Shown: piece by piece, positions 18,892-28,070 of the stretch
Position numbering within the stretch: the first letter of the stretch is position 1
How the letters are laid out: the number at the start of each line of letters is the position of its first letter
DNA from: Lactobacillus sp. PV012
Lineage (GTDB): Bacteria; Bacillota; Bacilli; Lactobacillales; Lactobacillaceae
Assembly: GCF_014522325.1 (NCBI RefSeq)
Contig: NZ_CP041983.1
Location: forward strand, 992,001 to 1,056,000
DNA: 64,000 bases
Direction: 5' to 3'
Position numbers and translations under genes: made by a program
The notes under the pieces: model-generated
Told to the model about the DNA's origin: nothing
What the model saw: the letters and a program-made list of their open reading frames with translations, nothing else
Databases searched by the model: none

Positions 18892-18937
18892 AGAATTAAA
18901 GTGATAGCCCGTACCCCTTTGAAAATATCCTTAACTG

Positions 18938-18965
18938 ATTATACTAGATAGCACAAAAAAGTAAA
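18938..18965 (-). promoter_or_regulatory. tuf promoter P2 (upstream)
   Basis: TTTACT (18965-18960) and TATAAT (18943-18938) are separated by 16 bp on the minus strand, 76 bp upstream of P1. Tandem promoters would suit a very highly expressed gene. Confidence 0.5.
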
Positions 18966-18986
18966 CCTTTTTAAGAAAAATAATTA

Positions 18987-19829
18987 TTAATTTTTTTCAT
19001 AGTTTAAATAACTATATATTTTTCCCAATAGCTCTTTGTTTTCTCCGCCATCCTTTTTTTCAATATATGTTCTTAAATCATGAGCAAAAGCATCTGGATT
19101 TGAAATATAAGTATGTAATTTAGGATATAACATACCCATTGCAATTTTTGCTTCATTCAACATCATTAAAAGCTTTGTTGGATCTTTTTGATAATAATCC
19201 GCAATGCTCATCACCACTTCATGATATAAAGTATCTTTTTCAAATAAACTCGTCTCTTTAGGAATGAAGCCTTCTTTTTTACCTAACACTAAAACTGACA
19301 TTTCCTTGTCATAACCAAGCTTTACTAGATCTTCACATAAAGATAATCTAATTGCAAAATCAAGTGTTGGATCTAATAATAAACTTTGAGCAAAGTTTAC
19401 AAAATTCTCCATATCCAACTTATATAGTTCTAAGTACTCCTTTTCTGTAGGTTTAGCAATTGTACGAAAATTTTTTATAATTTTTTGCTGTTCTGGCATC
19501 GAAACAGGTTTTACCTTTTCTGAGATACTAAGTCCCGCTAAATTACTCAATTCTCGTGCTTCTATATAAAAATGACATTTTTGGAGTATTTTTACGTATA
19601 AATCATAGATTTTTTGATTAGAAAAAAGATCTGGCTCTTCTTTTATTAATCGATATGCTTGAAAAGGTTCTTTTTTTTGTAAAAAAATATTACATAATTT
19701 TTCTACTATTTCCCATTTATGGCCTAACCTCAATGCTTCTAAGAGATAGCTTTGCGCCTGATTTAATTTATTTTTTGTTAAAGCTTCATCTGCCAATTTA
19801 ATTAAATTATTTTGGCTTACCTCTTTCAT
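18987..19829 (-). CDS. TPR-like helical repeat protein downstream of RNase J
   Basis: This 280-residue, largely helical protein opens with a TPR-like pair (LADEALTKNKLNQAQSYLLEA, then W-EIVEKLCNIFLQKKEPFQAY) and has no catalytic motif. Its start overlaps the last base of rnjB, so the two are translationally linked. That suggests a scaffold or partner for the RNA degradation machinery, but this is inference only. Confidence 0.7.
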   Translation of the reverse strand: MKEVSQNNLIKLADEALTKNKLNQAQSYLLEALRLGHKWEIVEKLCNIFLQKKEPFQAYRLIKEEPDLFSNQKIYDLYVKILQKCHFYIEARELSNLAGLSISEKVKPVSMPEQQKIIKNFRTIAKPTEKEYLELYKLDMENFVNFAQSLLLDPTLDFAIRLSLCEDLVKLGYDKEMSVLVLGKKEGFIPKETSLFEKDTLYHEVVMSIADYYQKDPTKLLMMLNEAKIAMGMLYPKLHTYISNPDAFAHDLRTYIEKKDGGENKELLGKIYSYLNYEKN

Positions 19830-21637
19830 TAAGCTTTTACCTTCTTTTGCTTGTTAGCATGAACACTCTTGTGCTTTGAAGAATTTTTTCTAGTTGGCTT
19901 ATTATTTTTCTTCTTTGTAGATCCATCACTCTCTTGCTTAGCATTATTTTTTTTAGCCATTGCTCGGTGACGATTTTGGTTTACTTCCATCACTACTGGA
20001 AGTACAACAGGTCTTCTGCCAGTTTCTTTATACAAATACTTTTCAACTGAACTTCTTACATCTTGTTTTAATTCAGACCAGTCGAAACGTTTATTTTCAA
20101 AATTATTTTCAATTGCTTCACGAATAACTCCTACAGCTCCATCCATTAAAGCATGGTTAGCCTTAATATAAACAAAACCTCGCGTAGAAACTAAAGGGTT
20201 AGAAACAATTTTTTTCTTTTTTCGGTCAATAGTTACAGCTGCGATAAAAATACCATCATCTGATAAAACTTCGCGGTCTCTTAAAACTATATTTCCAACA
20301 TCTCCAACACCTGCTCCATCAATCATAATGTCTTCTCCAGGTACTGGATCAGTCAAATAAAATCTACCATTTTCTAAGCTTAGTGTATCACCATTCTTGG
20401 TTAAGAATATATCATGTTTATCCATTCCTGCTTGAATAGCTAAGCCTTGTTGTAATTCTAAAAGTCGATATTCCCCAATTACTGGAATCAAAAACTTAGG
20501 CTTTAAAGTATTAATTAAAAGTTGCAAATCACGTCCTGTGGCATGACCACTGGTATGACGATCTCTTCCTAGTTCCTTGACTACCCCACCAGCTTGGTAA
20601 ACTAAATCACTAGTCTGTGCAACCATGGTCTCTACAGAATGAGAAGGAGTAGTTGCAATAAACACCAAATCTCCTTCTTTAATTTTTATCATTCGATGAC
20701 GTTTAGTTGCCATCTTTTGAAGAGATTTTAAGGGTTCACCCATTCTTCCAGTTTCAAGAATTACTAATTCATTATCTGGAATTTTTTTCAAATCTTTTCC
20801 ATGAACCAAAAGATCTTTTGGAACATCTAAATATCCCAATTTCATAGCCGTATATACTACTCGACCAATATCTCTACCCGTTAAAAATACTTTTCTTCCA
20901 GTAGCATGGGCTGCCTTAAAAATTTCTTGTACCCTATTAATGTTAGACGCTTTTGCAGCTGCAATAATGCGCCCATTATGGTTTTGAAAAGTTTTTAAAA
21001 TATATTTTTCAATTGAAGTTTGTTGGTCATTAGGGAAGACTGCTTCTGCATTTGTAGAATCAGCTAATAGAGCTAACACACCCTTTTTGGATATTTCAGA
21101 TAAGCGAACAAAATCTGTCTTATATCCCTCTTTAGCTGAAGGATCAAATTTAAAATCACCTGTATAAACAATTTCTCCTTCTTTAGTTGAAATATCAATC
21201 CCTAATGAATCTGGAATGGAGTGAGTAGTCGAAAAGAAAGAAACAGTAGCATTTTTAAAATCAATTTCAGTATCTGCATCAATTACATGAAATAAATCAT
21301 TCTTTCGACGCTTATTTTCTTTTTGAACAGCATATTTTGCTAATTCAATAGTTAATTTTGAACCAAACACTGGGATATCATGGTCTCTTAAAATATATGG
21401 TAAAGCTCCAATTGAATCTGCATGGCCATGTGTTAAAAAGATTCCTGCAATGCGATCACCATATTCTTTAAAAAACTCTAGGTCAGGGATTACCACATCA
21501 ATTCCCAGTAAAGAACTATCTGGAAACTTTAAGCCAGCATCCATAATAAAAATTTCATCATCAACTTGTACGGCGTACATATTCTTTCCATTTTCACGTA
21601 CACCACTTAAAATCATTAATTTAATTTTTTGTGACAT
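19829..21637 (-). CDS. rnjB: Ribonuclease J, RNase J2-like
   Basis: This is a metallo-beta-lactamase/beta-CASP RNase. The core metal motif reads HGHADS (70-75) in place of HGHEDH, and the later motif is TSGHATGRD. Loss of the last histidine/glutamate pattern is the mark of RNase J2, the partner subunit that is weak or inactive on its own and pairs with RNase J1. The C-terminus has a Lys/Asn-rich basic tail of about 50 residues. The RNase J1 gene is 11.7 kb away on the plus strand (33348). Confidence 0.9.
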   Translation of the reverse strand: MSQKIKLMILSGVRENGKNMYAVQVDDEIFIMDAGLKFPDSSLLGIDVVIPDLEFFKEYGDRIAGIFLTHGHADSIGALPYILRDHDIPVFGSKLTIELAKYAVQKENKRRKNDLFHVIDADTEIDFKNATVSFFSTTHSIPDSLGIDISTKEGEIVYTGDFKFDPSAKEGYKTDFVRLSEISKKGVLALLADSTNAEAVFPNDQQTSIEKYILKTFQNHNGRIIAAAKASNINRVQEIFKAAHATGRKVFLTGRDIGRVVYTAMKLGYLDVPKDLLVHGKDLKKIPDNELVILETGRMGEPLKSLQKMATKRHRMIKIKEGDLVFIATTPSHSVETMVAQTSDLVYQAGGVVKELGRDRHTSGHATGRDLQLLINTLKPKFLIPVIGEYRLLELQQGLAIQAGMDKHDIFLTKNGDTLSLENGRFYLTDPVPGEDIMIDGAGVGDVGNIVLRDREVLSDDGIFIAAVTIDRKKKKIVSNPLVSTRGFVYIKANHALMDGAVGVIREAIENNFENKRFDWSELKQDVRSSVEKYLYKETGRRPVVLPVVMEVNQNRHRAMAKKNNAKQESDGSTKKKNNKPTRKNSSKHKSVHANKQKKVKA

Positions 21638-21736
21638 AATTAATTCCTTCTAAATTTAATTTTCGGATCTCTAAAGATCAATTTGTAGTTAGTCTAATTA
21701 ATTTTATCACAGATAGGAATTTTTTTAAATTTAAAC

Positions 21737-21765
21737 AAAAAAGACTGGCCATAAGCCAGTCTTTT
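21737..21765 (-). terminator. Terminator of rpsO
   Basis: An 11-bp perfect stem (AAAAGACTGGC with GCCAGTCTTTT) and a five-base loop are followed by T-rich sequence on the minus strand, just behind rpsO. Confidence 0.9.
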
Positions 21766-21776
21766 CAAAGTTAAAA

Positions 21777-22046
21777 TTAACGACGTAAACCTAATTTGTT
21801 GATCAATTCACGGTAACGGTTGATATCCTTGTTCTTCAAGTAACGGAGTAAATTACGACGGTGACCGATCTTCTTAAGCAAACCACGGTATGAGTGGTGG
21901 TCTTGCTTGTTATTCTTTAAGTGTTCGTTCAAGTTGTTAATATCGTGAGTAAGTAATGCAATTTGAACTTCTGGAGAACCTGTATCACCTTCGTGACGTG
22001 CATAATTCTTAATTAATTCGTCTTTTTTTTCTTTACTAATTGCCAT
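21777..22046 (-). CDS. rpsO: Small subunit ribosomal protein S15
   Basis: The product is 89 residues from [12 protein letters not shown], with the S15 signature helix region [20 protein letters not shown]. An upstream in-frame ATG (22073) would add ten residues not found in S15. It is a single gene with a structured leader, promoter and terminator. Confidence 0.97.
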   Translation of the reverse strand: MAISKEKKDELIKNYARHEGDTGSPEVQIALLTHDINNLNEHLKNNKQDHHSYRGLLKKIGHRRNLLRYLKNKDINRYRELINKLGLRR

Positions 22047-22138
22047 AATATAAGAAAACCTTTCTTTGATCAATTTAAAATAATTGCCACTAACAACGTT
22101 AACCGTCGGCAGCGAGGAAACAGCGTTAGTGGTTCCAA
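22047..22138 (-). ncRNA. Structured rpsO leader, candidate S15 autoregulatory element
   Basis: The roughly 90-nt leader forms a long-range stem, CCACTAAC (22132-22125) with GTTAGTGG (22094-22087). It can be extended by AACG/CGTT and encloses a GC-rich core of about 30 nt. The stem is closed well before the ribosome site. S15 is known to repress its own mRNA through diverse leader structures in many bacteria; membership of a known class cannot be judged here. Confidence 0.5.
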
Positions 22139-22143
22139 CAAGT

Positions 22144-22149
22144 ATTATA
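22144..22149 (-). promoter_or_regulatory. -10 element of rpsO
   Basis: TATAAT on the minus strand lies just upstream of the leader hairpin. A TTGCTT -35 candidate is 19 bp away, longer than usual. Confidence 0.5.
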
Positions 22150-22186
22150 ATACAGGATATTTTTAAAAAAGCAAGCAGATTTTAAC

Positions 22187-22215
22187 TTGCACCTTACCGC
22201 TGGATTAAGTATAAT
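22187..22215 (+). promoter_or_regulatory. Promoter of rpsT
   Basis: TTGCAC (22187-22192) and TATAAT (22210-22215) are separated by 17 bp, about 37 bp before the rpsT start. Confidence 0.8.
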
Positions 22216-22252
22216 TAACGAGTAAATCTTATTTTTATCGAGGTGAACTAAT

Positions 22253-22519
22253 ATGCCACAAATCAAGTCAGCAATTAAGCGTGTTAAAACTAACACCACT
22301 GCAAACAAGCGTAACTCTGCTGAATTAAGTAAATTGAGAACTGCAATCAGAAAATTCAACCAAGCTGTTGAAACTAAGTCTAAAGATGTCCTCGATTTAG
22401 AAATTAAGGCTGCTCGTGCTTTAGATAAGGCCGTAACTAAGGGACTTATTTCAAAGAATAAGGCAAACCGTGATAAATCACGTTTTGCTAAGAAGGCTAA
22501 AGCTGCTTCAAATAACTAA
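22253..22519 (+). CDS. rpsT: Small subunit ribosomal protein S20
   Basis: This 88-residue basic helical protein begins [20 protein letters not shown], typical of S20, which binds 16S rRNA in the 30S body. GAGGTGA lies seven bases before the start. It is transcribed alone and divergently from rpsO, with a strong promoter and terminator. Confidence 0.97.
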   Translation: MPQIKSAIKRVKTNTTANKRNSAELSKLRTAIRKFNQAVETKSKDVLDLEIKAARALDKAVTKGLISKNKANRDKSRFAKKAKAASNN

Positions 22520-22532
22520 TCTCAGCTACTAT

Positions 22533-22567
22533 TAAAAACCACACACTATTTTAGTGTGTGGTTTTTT
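22533..22567. terminator. Bidirectional terminator between rpsT and holA
   Basis: AAAAACCACACACT and AGTGTGTGGTTTTT form a perfect 14-bp stem with a five-base loop. The holA stop codon lies in the right-hand T-run, so it serves both genes. Confidence 0.93.
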
Positions 22568-23552
22568 ACATGTCTAAAATAAACATTTCTAAAAACTCAT
22601 TCTCATGATAAGTACCATTTTTATAATTATAATCTAGCTTAATAATCTCTTTTACTAATTGCTTTAGCCTCTCTGCTTTTACTTTCTTTTCTAATGCAAA
22701 CTTAACACGATAAGGATTAGCATGTAATTCCTTAATAATTTGGTCTTTACTCCATTGCCTTTCTTGCAAAATTTTTACGGCTAACAAAAACTCTAATTGA
22801 CTTTCAAATACTGCTATTAATTGTACGACGGTTACTCCTTCACGTAAGTGATTCTTCAATCGCATAATAGCCTTCAGCTTATCTCTATTAAAAACATTAG
22901 TTAAAATTTCAAAGATATTTTCAGATAGTGATTGCTCAACATTATTTATAACTATCGTTTCAGTAATTTTATGATCATCACAAATATTTTTTAATTTTAA
23001 ATAATTGCTTAACATCTCATCAAATACTTGGTCCGTTCTTTGTTCTAAAAGTGATAAAGCTGACCTTGTAAATTGATAGCCTTCCTGTTTAGCAATCTTT
23101 TTAATATATGCAATACTTTCATATGGTTTTATTTTAGTGGTAATAACATTTACTTGATCCAATATCATTTTAGATAATTTTTTTCGACGATCAATTTTTT
23201 CATAATTTGCCAGAAAAATCACTGTGTCATCCAAGTGACTTAAATTTTGCAATATTGGCGTTAATTGGGTTATTTGCTTTTTATATTTTACTGGAACTTT
23301 ACTCGTTAAAAAAAATGGATTTTTTACAAGTACTAATTTTTGTTGACTAAACAAAGAAGACTCCATTAATGTTGCCATCAATTCATCCAGTCCTTCATCA
23401 TTACAATCAATAATAATTTTTTCATAATCAGCAAATTTACTTTGCTTAATATAATCCTCAACAATATATTCATTAAAAAAACTATCTGGACCTTCAATAA
23501 GCAAATTATCTTTATCTGGGCTGGTTTGTTTAAAAAGTGAAGTAAGTGTCAT
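22566..23552 (-). CDS. holA: DNA polymerase III subunit delta
   Basis: This 328-residue clamp-loader subunit opens and loads the sliding clamp. The N-terminal LLIEGPDSFFNEYIVEDYI and the central helical domain with LEQRTDQVFDEMLSNYLKLKN match HolA. It overlaps the end of comEC by four bases, the usual Firmicute order comEA-comEC-holA-rpsT. Confidence 0.93.
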   Translation of the reverse strand: MTLTSLFKQTSPDKDNLLIEGPDSFFNEYIVEDYIKQSKFADYEKIIIDCNDEGLDELMATLMESSLFSQQKLVLVKNPFFLTSKVPVKYKKQITQLTPILQNLSHLDDTVIFLANYEKIDRRKKLSKMILDQVNVITTKIKPYESIAYIKKIAKQEGYQFTRSALSLLEQRTDQVFDEMLSNYLKLKNICDDHKITETIVINNVEQSLSENIFEILTNVFNRDKLKAIMRLKNHLREGVTVVQLIAVFESQLEFLLAVKILQERQWSKDQIIKELHANPYRVKFALEKKVKAERLKQLVKEIIKLDYNYKNGTYHENEFLEMFILDM

Positions 23553-25840
23553 TTTTTCCTTCTAAATAAATACGTCTCAAAATGTTCTTGATTAAATATG
23601 TTATATTTCCAAGTTATTGTACCACGATCTTGAGTATTTAAATATGCTATTTTTAATTCATTTAGTGTCTTCAAAGTTTCTAAATGAGGATGTCCATAAC
23701 GATTATTGCGTCCAGAAGAGATAAATACCATAGATGGACAAATCTGCTTTAAAAAAGCTGGATTACTTGATGTCTTACTGCCATGATGGCCTAATTTGAA
23801 ATAATCAACCTTTAACGGATACCTTTCTATTAATTTTAATTCTCCCGCTTGATCTAAGTCTCCTGTCATTAGCCAATTTTTATGCGCTAAAGTGAAAAAT
23901 AGTGAAAGTGAGTCTTCATTTTTGCCTAATCCTTCTTGAAAGGGATAAACAACGTGAAAAGCAATATTTTGATCTTTTACTGTATCTCCTGCCAACAAGG
24001 GTGTTAATTTTGTATAGTTTACGCAATTAGAAATTCTTTTTTGAAAGCTCGGATTATTAGTTAATCCTTTTGCAAAATATAAATTGCTTACTTTTATATT
24101 TTGGAGCAAAGTCCTTAAATCACCAATGTGGTCAGCATCTTGATGTGATAAAAACACTCCATCAATTTTGTTAATTCCTTGTGCCTGAAGAAACGGCAAT
24201 GTAATTCTCTCAAGTTGAGCCTGTGTAATCTTTTTCTTACCAAAGGTAACTTTACCACCTGTATCTATTAAATACACCTTTCTTTTTAATGGAGTTGTAA
24301 TCAAAATACTATCTCCTTGACCTACATCAATAATACTTACTTGGCCAACTAGTGGAAAATGAATACTAACAAAGATTAATACATAAGTCATGATCACTGT
24401 TCCAAAACATAATCTGCTCTTTTTAGTTTTTTCTTTAGTTAAAATAAAAACTATTGTAATAATTAACAAAAGAAGTAATTGCCACCAATTAATTTTTCCA
24501 AAAAGAACCTGTCCAATTCTCGTTGAAGCTAGGCCATCAATAAAAATATTGATTTTTTGAAAAACTGGTTCAATAAAATACAAGGTAATATTTGGTAACT
24601 GCCAGAAGGAAAAAATTCCAATCACTGTTAAAGGCAACAGAACAAAATTAAAGATTGGCACAATAAGAAGATTAAAAAAAGGAGTTAAAATATTCACTTG
24701 ATAAAAATAATATAAAAGAATTGGAGTAATCAATAAATTTAACTTGATTCCCTGAAACTTTATCGAATTACTCTCTAAAAGTTCTAATCCACCAACAAGT
24801 AAATAGCTTAAGATTGCCCCACTTGATAAAAATAAAGTAGGATTTAGCAATAAATGCGTCAAAACTACTGCACCTAATCTGTCACCACGTGCAATTGGCA
24901 AATGATGTTTTTCTACTATTTTTCCGTAAATATAGCCTAAACTTGCTCTTACAAACCCAGCTTGCCAATTTGAGATAATAATTTCAAAACCTAAAAATAT
25001 ACTACAAAATATAAAAATTTCATCTGGTGATCTTTTTAATTTAGTTAACCCTAAACTAATCGCTGCTACATAAAGACTTACATGTAAGCCAGAAATACTC
25101 AACAAATGAATCACACCCAAATTTCTGTAATTGCTTAAGATTGATTTATTATCTGCACTTGGATTTTTGGCTAAAATCATTTCACTTGCAAAAAACTTAG
25201 TAAGTTTGGGCATCTGATCAAAATACCGCTGCAATTCATACCGAATTTTATGAAAAAATATTTGTAAGTTTTTTCCATTATTTATTGAAAAGTTTGTAGA
25301 TACAACTTTTAGACGATACTTGATTTTCTTAGTTTGATAGTATTTTCTAAAATCAAATTGTCCAAAATTAGTTTCCTGGTCAATCTCTTCTTTTTCAAGA
25401 TTGACTTCACTTAAAACTAAGGGCAATCCCTGTTTGATAGCCTCCTCAAGTCCACTAGCTGTTTTCATCCCTACCAAAAACGTATTTTTTCCATCAGAAA
25501 TTTGTCCCGATAAATAATGATCTGTGATACTGACTTCATCAGGATAAATAAAAAGCCTATTTCCAATACCCTGATTGTCAAAATTGTTTTTATTTATCAA
25601 GCACAAAAACACGCATCCTAGGATAATTATCCACCCTTTAGCTACTCGGTATTTATACTTAATTAAACCTCCTAAGTACAAAAGTAAAATTCCTGATACT
25701 ACAAATTGTCCCCAAGTATGGGCCTGAAAAACTATTAGAGAAATAATAATACAAGTAATACTTATTAAAAGTAAATATCCTGGTCTTAAAAATTCATAGT
25801 TCCAATTGATCTTTGAACTTTTCAAACGTCTTGTCCCCAA
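23549..25840 (-). CDS. comEC: DNA internalization-related competence protein ComEC/Rec2
   Basis: This 763-residue protein is the membrane channel for transforming DNA. It has an N-terminal OB-like extracellular region, a competence domain with about eight membrane helices (LLSISGLHVSLYVAAISLGLT near 245), and a C-terminal metallo-beta-lactamase-like domain (IIDVGQGDSILI, LSHQDADHIGD, LGHHGSKTSSNP). No ATG is available near the N-terminus; TTG at 25840 or 25825 must be used, the latter with GGGGA eight bases upstream. The gene overlaps comEA by up to 47 bp. It appears intact. Confidence 0.93.
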   Translation of the reverse strand: MGTRRLKSSKINWNYEFLRPGYLLLISITCIIISLIVFQAHTWGQFVVSGILLLYLGGLIKYKYRVAKGWIIILGCVFLCLINKNNFDNQGIGNRLFIYPDEVSITDHYLSGQISDGKNTFLVGMKTASGLEEAIKQGLPLVLSEVNLEKEEIDQETNFGQFDFRKYYQTKKIKYRLKVVSTNFSINNGKNLQIFFHKIRYELQRYFDQMPKLTKFFASEMILAKNPSADNKSILSNYRNLGVIHLLSISGLHVSLYVAAISLGLTKLKRSPDEIFIFCSIFLGFEIIISNWQAGFVRASLGYIYGKIVEKHHLPIARGDRLGAVVLTHLLLNPTLFLSSGAILSYLLVGGLELLESNSIKFQGIKLNLLITPILLYYFYQVNILTPFFNLLIVPIFNFVLLPLTVIGIFSFWQLPNITLYFIEPVFQKINIFIDGLASTRIGQVLFGKINWWQLLLLLIITIVFILTKEKTKKSRLCFGTVIMTYVLIFVSIHFPLVGQVSIIDVGQGDSILITTPLKRKVYLIDTGGKVTFGKKKITQAQLERITLPFLQAQGINKIDGVFLSHQDADHIGDLRTLLQNIKVSNLYFAKGLTNNPSFQKRISNCVNYTKLTPLLAGDTVKDQNIAFHVVYPFQEGLGKNEDSLSLFFTLAHKNWLMTGDLDQAGELKLIERYPLKVDYFKLGHHGSKTSSNPAFLKQICPSMVFISSGRNNRYGHPHLETLKTLNELKIAYLNTQDRGTITWKYNIFNQEHFETYLFRRKK

Positions 25841-26510
25841 TACCTGATACTTTCGTTATTTCCTCAATTGATTTAAATCCACCATTTTGATCTCGGTAGC
25901 TTACAATCTGCTCAGCTTTCTTTTCTCCAATACCTGACAGTTTTTGAAAGTCTTGCACACTGGCACTATTAATATGAATTTTTTCACCACTTTGTGAATT
26001 GGTACTAGAAGTCGCAGTATTCTGATTATTCCCTGCAGATGAGCTACCTACACCTTGAGAAGAAACTGCAGTTTCAACTTTCTCTCCTTTTGTAGGAATA
26101 TAAACCTGGTCCTGATCTTTTAAAATAAGGGCACGATTTACTTGTTTCAAATTTGCATTCTTTTTAATTCCTCCAGCTGCCTTAATCAGATTATCTAATC
26201 TTGCCCCATTTTTTAATGTATATACCCCTGGTTCCTTCACTGCACCTGCAATATCGCAAGTTACTGTACTCTGAGAGGAAGCAAGATGCTCGGTTTTTGA
26301 ACTTTCTAAATTTTGGGTAGAGGAAGCCGTAGCACTAGAGCTAGCTGAATTTGTAGTTGACTGTCCATCTTGCGTTACTAAATTACTATTGTCTACAGGT
26401 TGCTGCCCTTGGCTTTTTAAGAAAAAGATTCCTCCAATCCCTAACACCAAAATTACCATCACATAACTCTTTTTTTCTAAAAGAAAGTTTTTTATCTTTT
26501 CAAAATCCAT
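25794..26510 (-). CDS. comEA: Competence DNA receptor ComEA
   Basis: It has an N-terminal membrane anchor (about 10-26), a Ser/Thr/Gln-rich linker, an SLBB domain (DIAGAVKEPGVYTLKNGARL), a second low-complexity linker and a C-terminal helix-hairpin-helix DNA-binding domain (INSASVQDFQKLSGIGEKKA). The ATG at 26510 has GGAGG eight bases upstream, better than the upstream TTG in the same frame that would overlap it. The product is 238 residues, binds double-stranded DNA outside the membrane and hands it to ComEC. Confidence 0.93.
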   Translation of the reverse strand: MDFEKIKNFLLEKKSYVMVILVLGIGGIFFLKSQGQQPVDNSNLVTQDGQSTTNSASSSATASSTQNLESSKTEHLASSQSTVTCDIAGAVKEPGVYTLKNGARLDNLIKAAGGIKKNANLKQVNRALILKDQDQVYIPTKGEKVETAVSSQGVGSSSAGNNQNTATSSTNSQSGEKIHINSASVQDFQKLSGIGEKKAEQIVSYRDQNGGFKSIEEITKVSGIGDKTFEKFKDQLEL

Positions 26511-26530
26511 AAAATTAACCTCCAATTTTT

Positions 26531-26538
26531 TATACGAA
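26531..26538 (-). promoter_or_regulatory. Possible competence sigma-factor box before comEA
   Basis: On the minus strand a T-run followed by TTCGTATA matches the streptococcal combox TNCGAATA at seven of eight positions and sits 20 bp before the comEA start. It also forms the tail of the upstream gene terminator, so the match could be accidental. Confidence 0.3.
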
Positions 26539-26567
26539 AAAAAGATTGATTTTCATCAATCTTTTTC
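26536..26567 (-). terminator. Terminator of the ftsW-to-protease gene run
   Basis: AAAGATTGAT and ATCAATCTTT close a GAAA tetraloop, followed by a run of T residues on the minus strand. The run overlaps the end of the protease gene and stops just before comEA. Confidence 0.88.
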
Positions 26568-27590
26568 ATATTTAATTAAATAATTTAAAGCATCATCAAA
26601 TCTTTTCACAGGAATTATTTTCATTTTACTATGAATTTTCTTAGCTTTTTTTAAAGCCTCTGCATAATTGGTTTGATCTTTCCTTACCCCTTGTGGTTGT
26701 TCACTAGGAACAAAGAATACCTTCATTCCACTACGTGAAGCAGCAACTACCTTTTTATCAACTCCACCAATCATTCCCACATGACCACTTTTATCTATCG
26801 TTCCTGTACCAGCAATTTTGTTTTTAGGAGATAAGTTTTCTTTTGTAAAAAGCTGGTAACATACTAGGCTCATCATTAAGCCCGCAGAAGGCCCACCAAT
26901 ATCTTGAGTATTAATCTTAATTTCTGGCTTTGTCATTACCTTGGTATGGTCAAATAATTCAATTCCTATGCCATATTTTCCATTATTAAGTTTAACCAGT
27001 CTTCCAGTAAAAGTTTTATAATTTTTCCCTCTTAGTACCTTAATTTTTATTTTACTAGTTTTCTTTAAAGATTGAATATAATTCATAAAAGAATTACTGC
27101 TTCTAAATTGATGGTTATTTGCTGCAACAATCAAATCACCAGGTTGAAGTTTTCCTTTAAAGGAAGAATTAGATAGAACGTTAATAACATTGACACCTAG
27201 GAACTGCATTTTATGAGAAATTCCTGCTTTTTTAGCAGCATAATAAATTGCCTGATTTTGACTATTCTCCATAAAATATTTTTGCATTTGTTGATAGGTA
27301 CGATTATTTTGATTACCTAACAGCTCTTTCTTAGAAATCCTCGTTTCATTTTTACTAAAAAAACTTAATAAATAGTCTCCTACACCGGCTGGACGTTCAC
27401 TCACTGTTACTAAATAAAAATTTGGATTGGCTTGATCATGCTTAGCAGAATCTTGAATATAATTACTAATTTGATCTGTTGATCCAGGTGCTTCAATATA
27501 ATAGTTCGTGGGCCAAAACGCAACAGCTAAGGTTAGCAAAATGCCTATCCAAATATAGATCCATTTACGTGATATTTTATGCTTAATCAT
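26556..27590 (-). CDS. ylbL: PDZ-containing Lon-like serine protease (SepM/YlbL type)
   Basis: This 344-residue membrane protease has one N-terminal transmembrane helix (about 10-28), a PDZ domain (about 135-200) and an S16 Lon-type protease domain with Ser235 (GGPSAGLMMS) and Lys280 (GGVDKKVVAA). It faces outward. Relatives include SepM, which trims the competence peptide in streptococci, and B. subtilis YlbL. The substrate here is unknown. It overlaps coaD by eight bases. Confidence 0.93.
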   Translation of the reverse strand: MIKHKISRKWIYIWIGILLTLAVAFWPTNYYIEAPGSTDQISNYIQDSAKHDQANPNFYLVTVSERPAGVGDYLLSFFSKNETRISKKELLGNQNNRTYQQMQKYFMENSQNQAIYYAAKKAGISHKMQFLGVNVINVLSNSSFKGKLQPGDLIVAANNHQFRSSNSFMNYIQSLKKTSKIKIKVLRGKNYKTFTGRLVKLNNGKYGIGIELFDHTKVMTKPEIKINTQDIGGPSAGLMMSLVCYQLFTKENLSPKNKIAGTGTIDKSGHVGMIGGVDKKVVAASRSGMKVFFVPSEQPQGVRKDQTNYAEALKKAKKIHSKMKIIPVKRFDDALNYLIKYEKD

Positions 27591-28068
27591 TTTTTAACTT
27601 TTCATTTAGGGCAGTTACGACATTTGAAGGTACCAATTTACTAACATCTCCCCCAAAGGTTACTGTTTCCTTAATCATACTCGAAGAAATAAAACTATTT
27701 TCTGGACTTGTCAAAAGTAAGACAGTATTCAAGTCCGGGGCTAATGATTTATTAATGGCTGCAATTTCTCGCTCATAATTAAAGTCTGCATCATTGCGTA
27801 ATCCTCTTACAATTGCATCAGCTCCCAGTTCCTCTGCTACCTTAACTGTCAAATCGGCTGGCCGAGAAATAACGTGAATATTTTGATCTTTACTAAATAT
27901 TTGCTTAGCTAGTGTCACTCTTTCTTGTTCAGAAAAAAGATATTTTTTATTAGTATTCGTCATTATAACAAAGTAAACTTCATCAAATATTGAACTAGCA
28001 ATCTTTGCCGTCTCTACATGGCCATTAGTAACCGGATCAAAACTTCCAGGAAAAATTGCCTTTACCAT
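27583..28068 (-). CDS. coaD: Phosphopantetheine adenylyltransferase
   Basis: It performs the fourth step of coenzyme A synthesis, 4'-phosphopantetheine + ATP to dephospho-CoA. At 161 residues it shows the nucleotidyltransferase motif GSFDPVTNGH (8-17) and the late SFISSSMIKE (ISSTxxRE-type) motif. It sits between rsmD and the protease, a typical rsmD-coaD-ylbL order. Confidence 0.97.
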   Translation of the reverse strand: MVKAIFPGSFDPVTNGHVETAKIASSIFDEVYFVIMTNTNKKYLFSEQERVTLAKQIFSKDQNIHVISRPADLTVKVAEELGADAIVRGLRNDADFNYEREIAAINKSLAPDLNTVLLLTSPENSFISSSMIKETVTFGGDVSKLVPSNVVTALNEKLKND

Positions 28069-28070
28069 CC

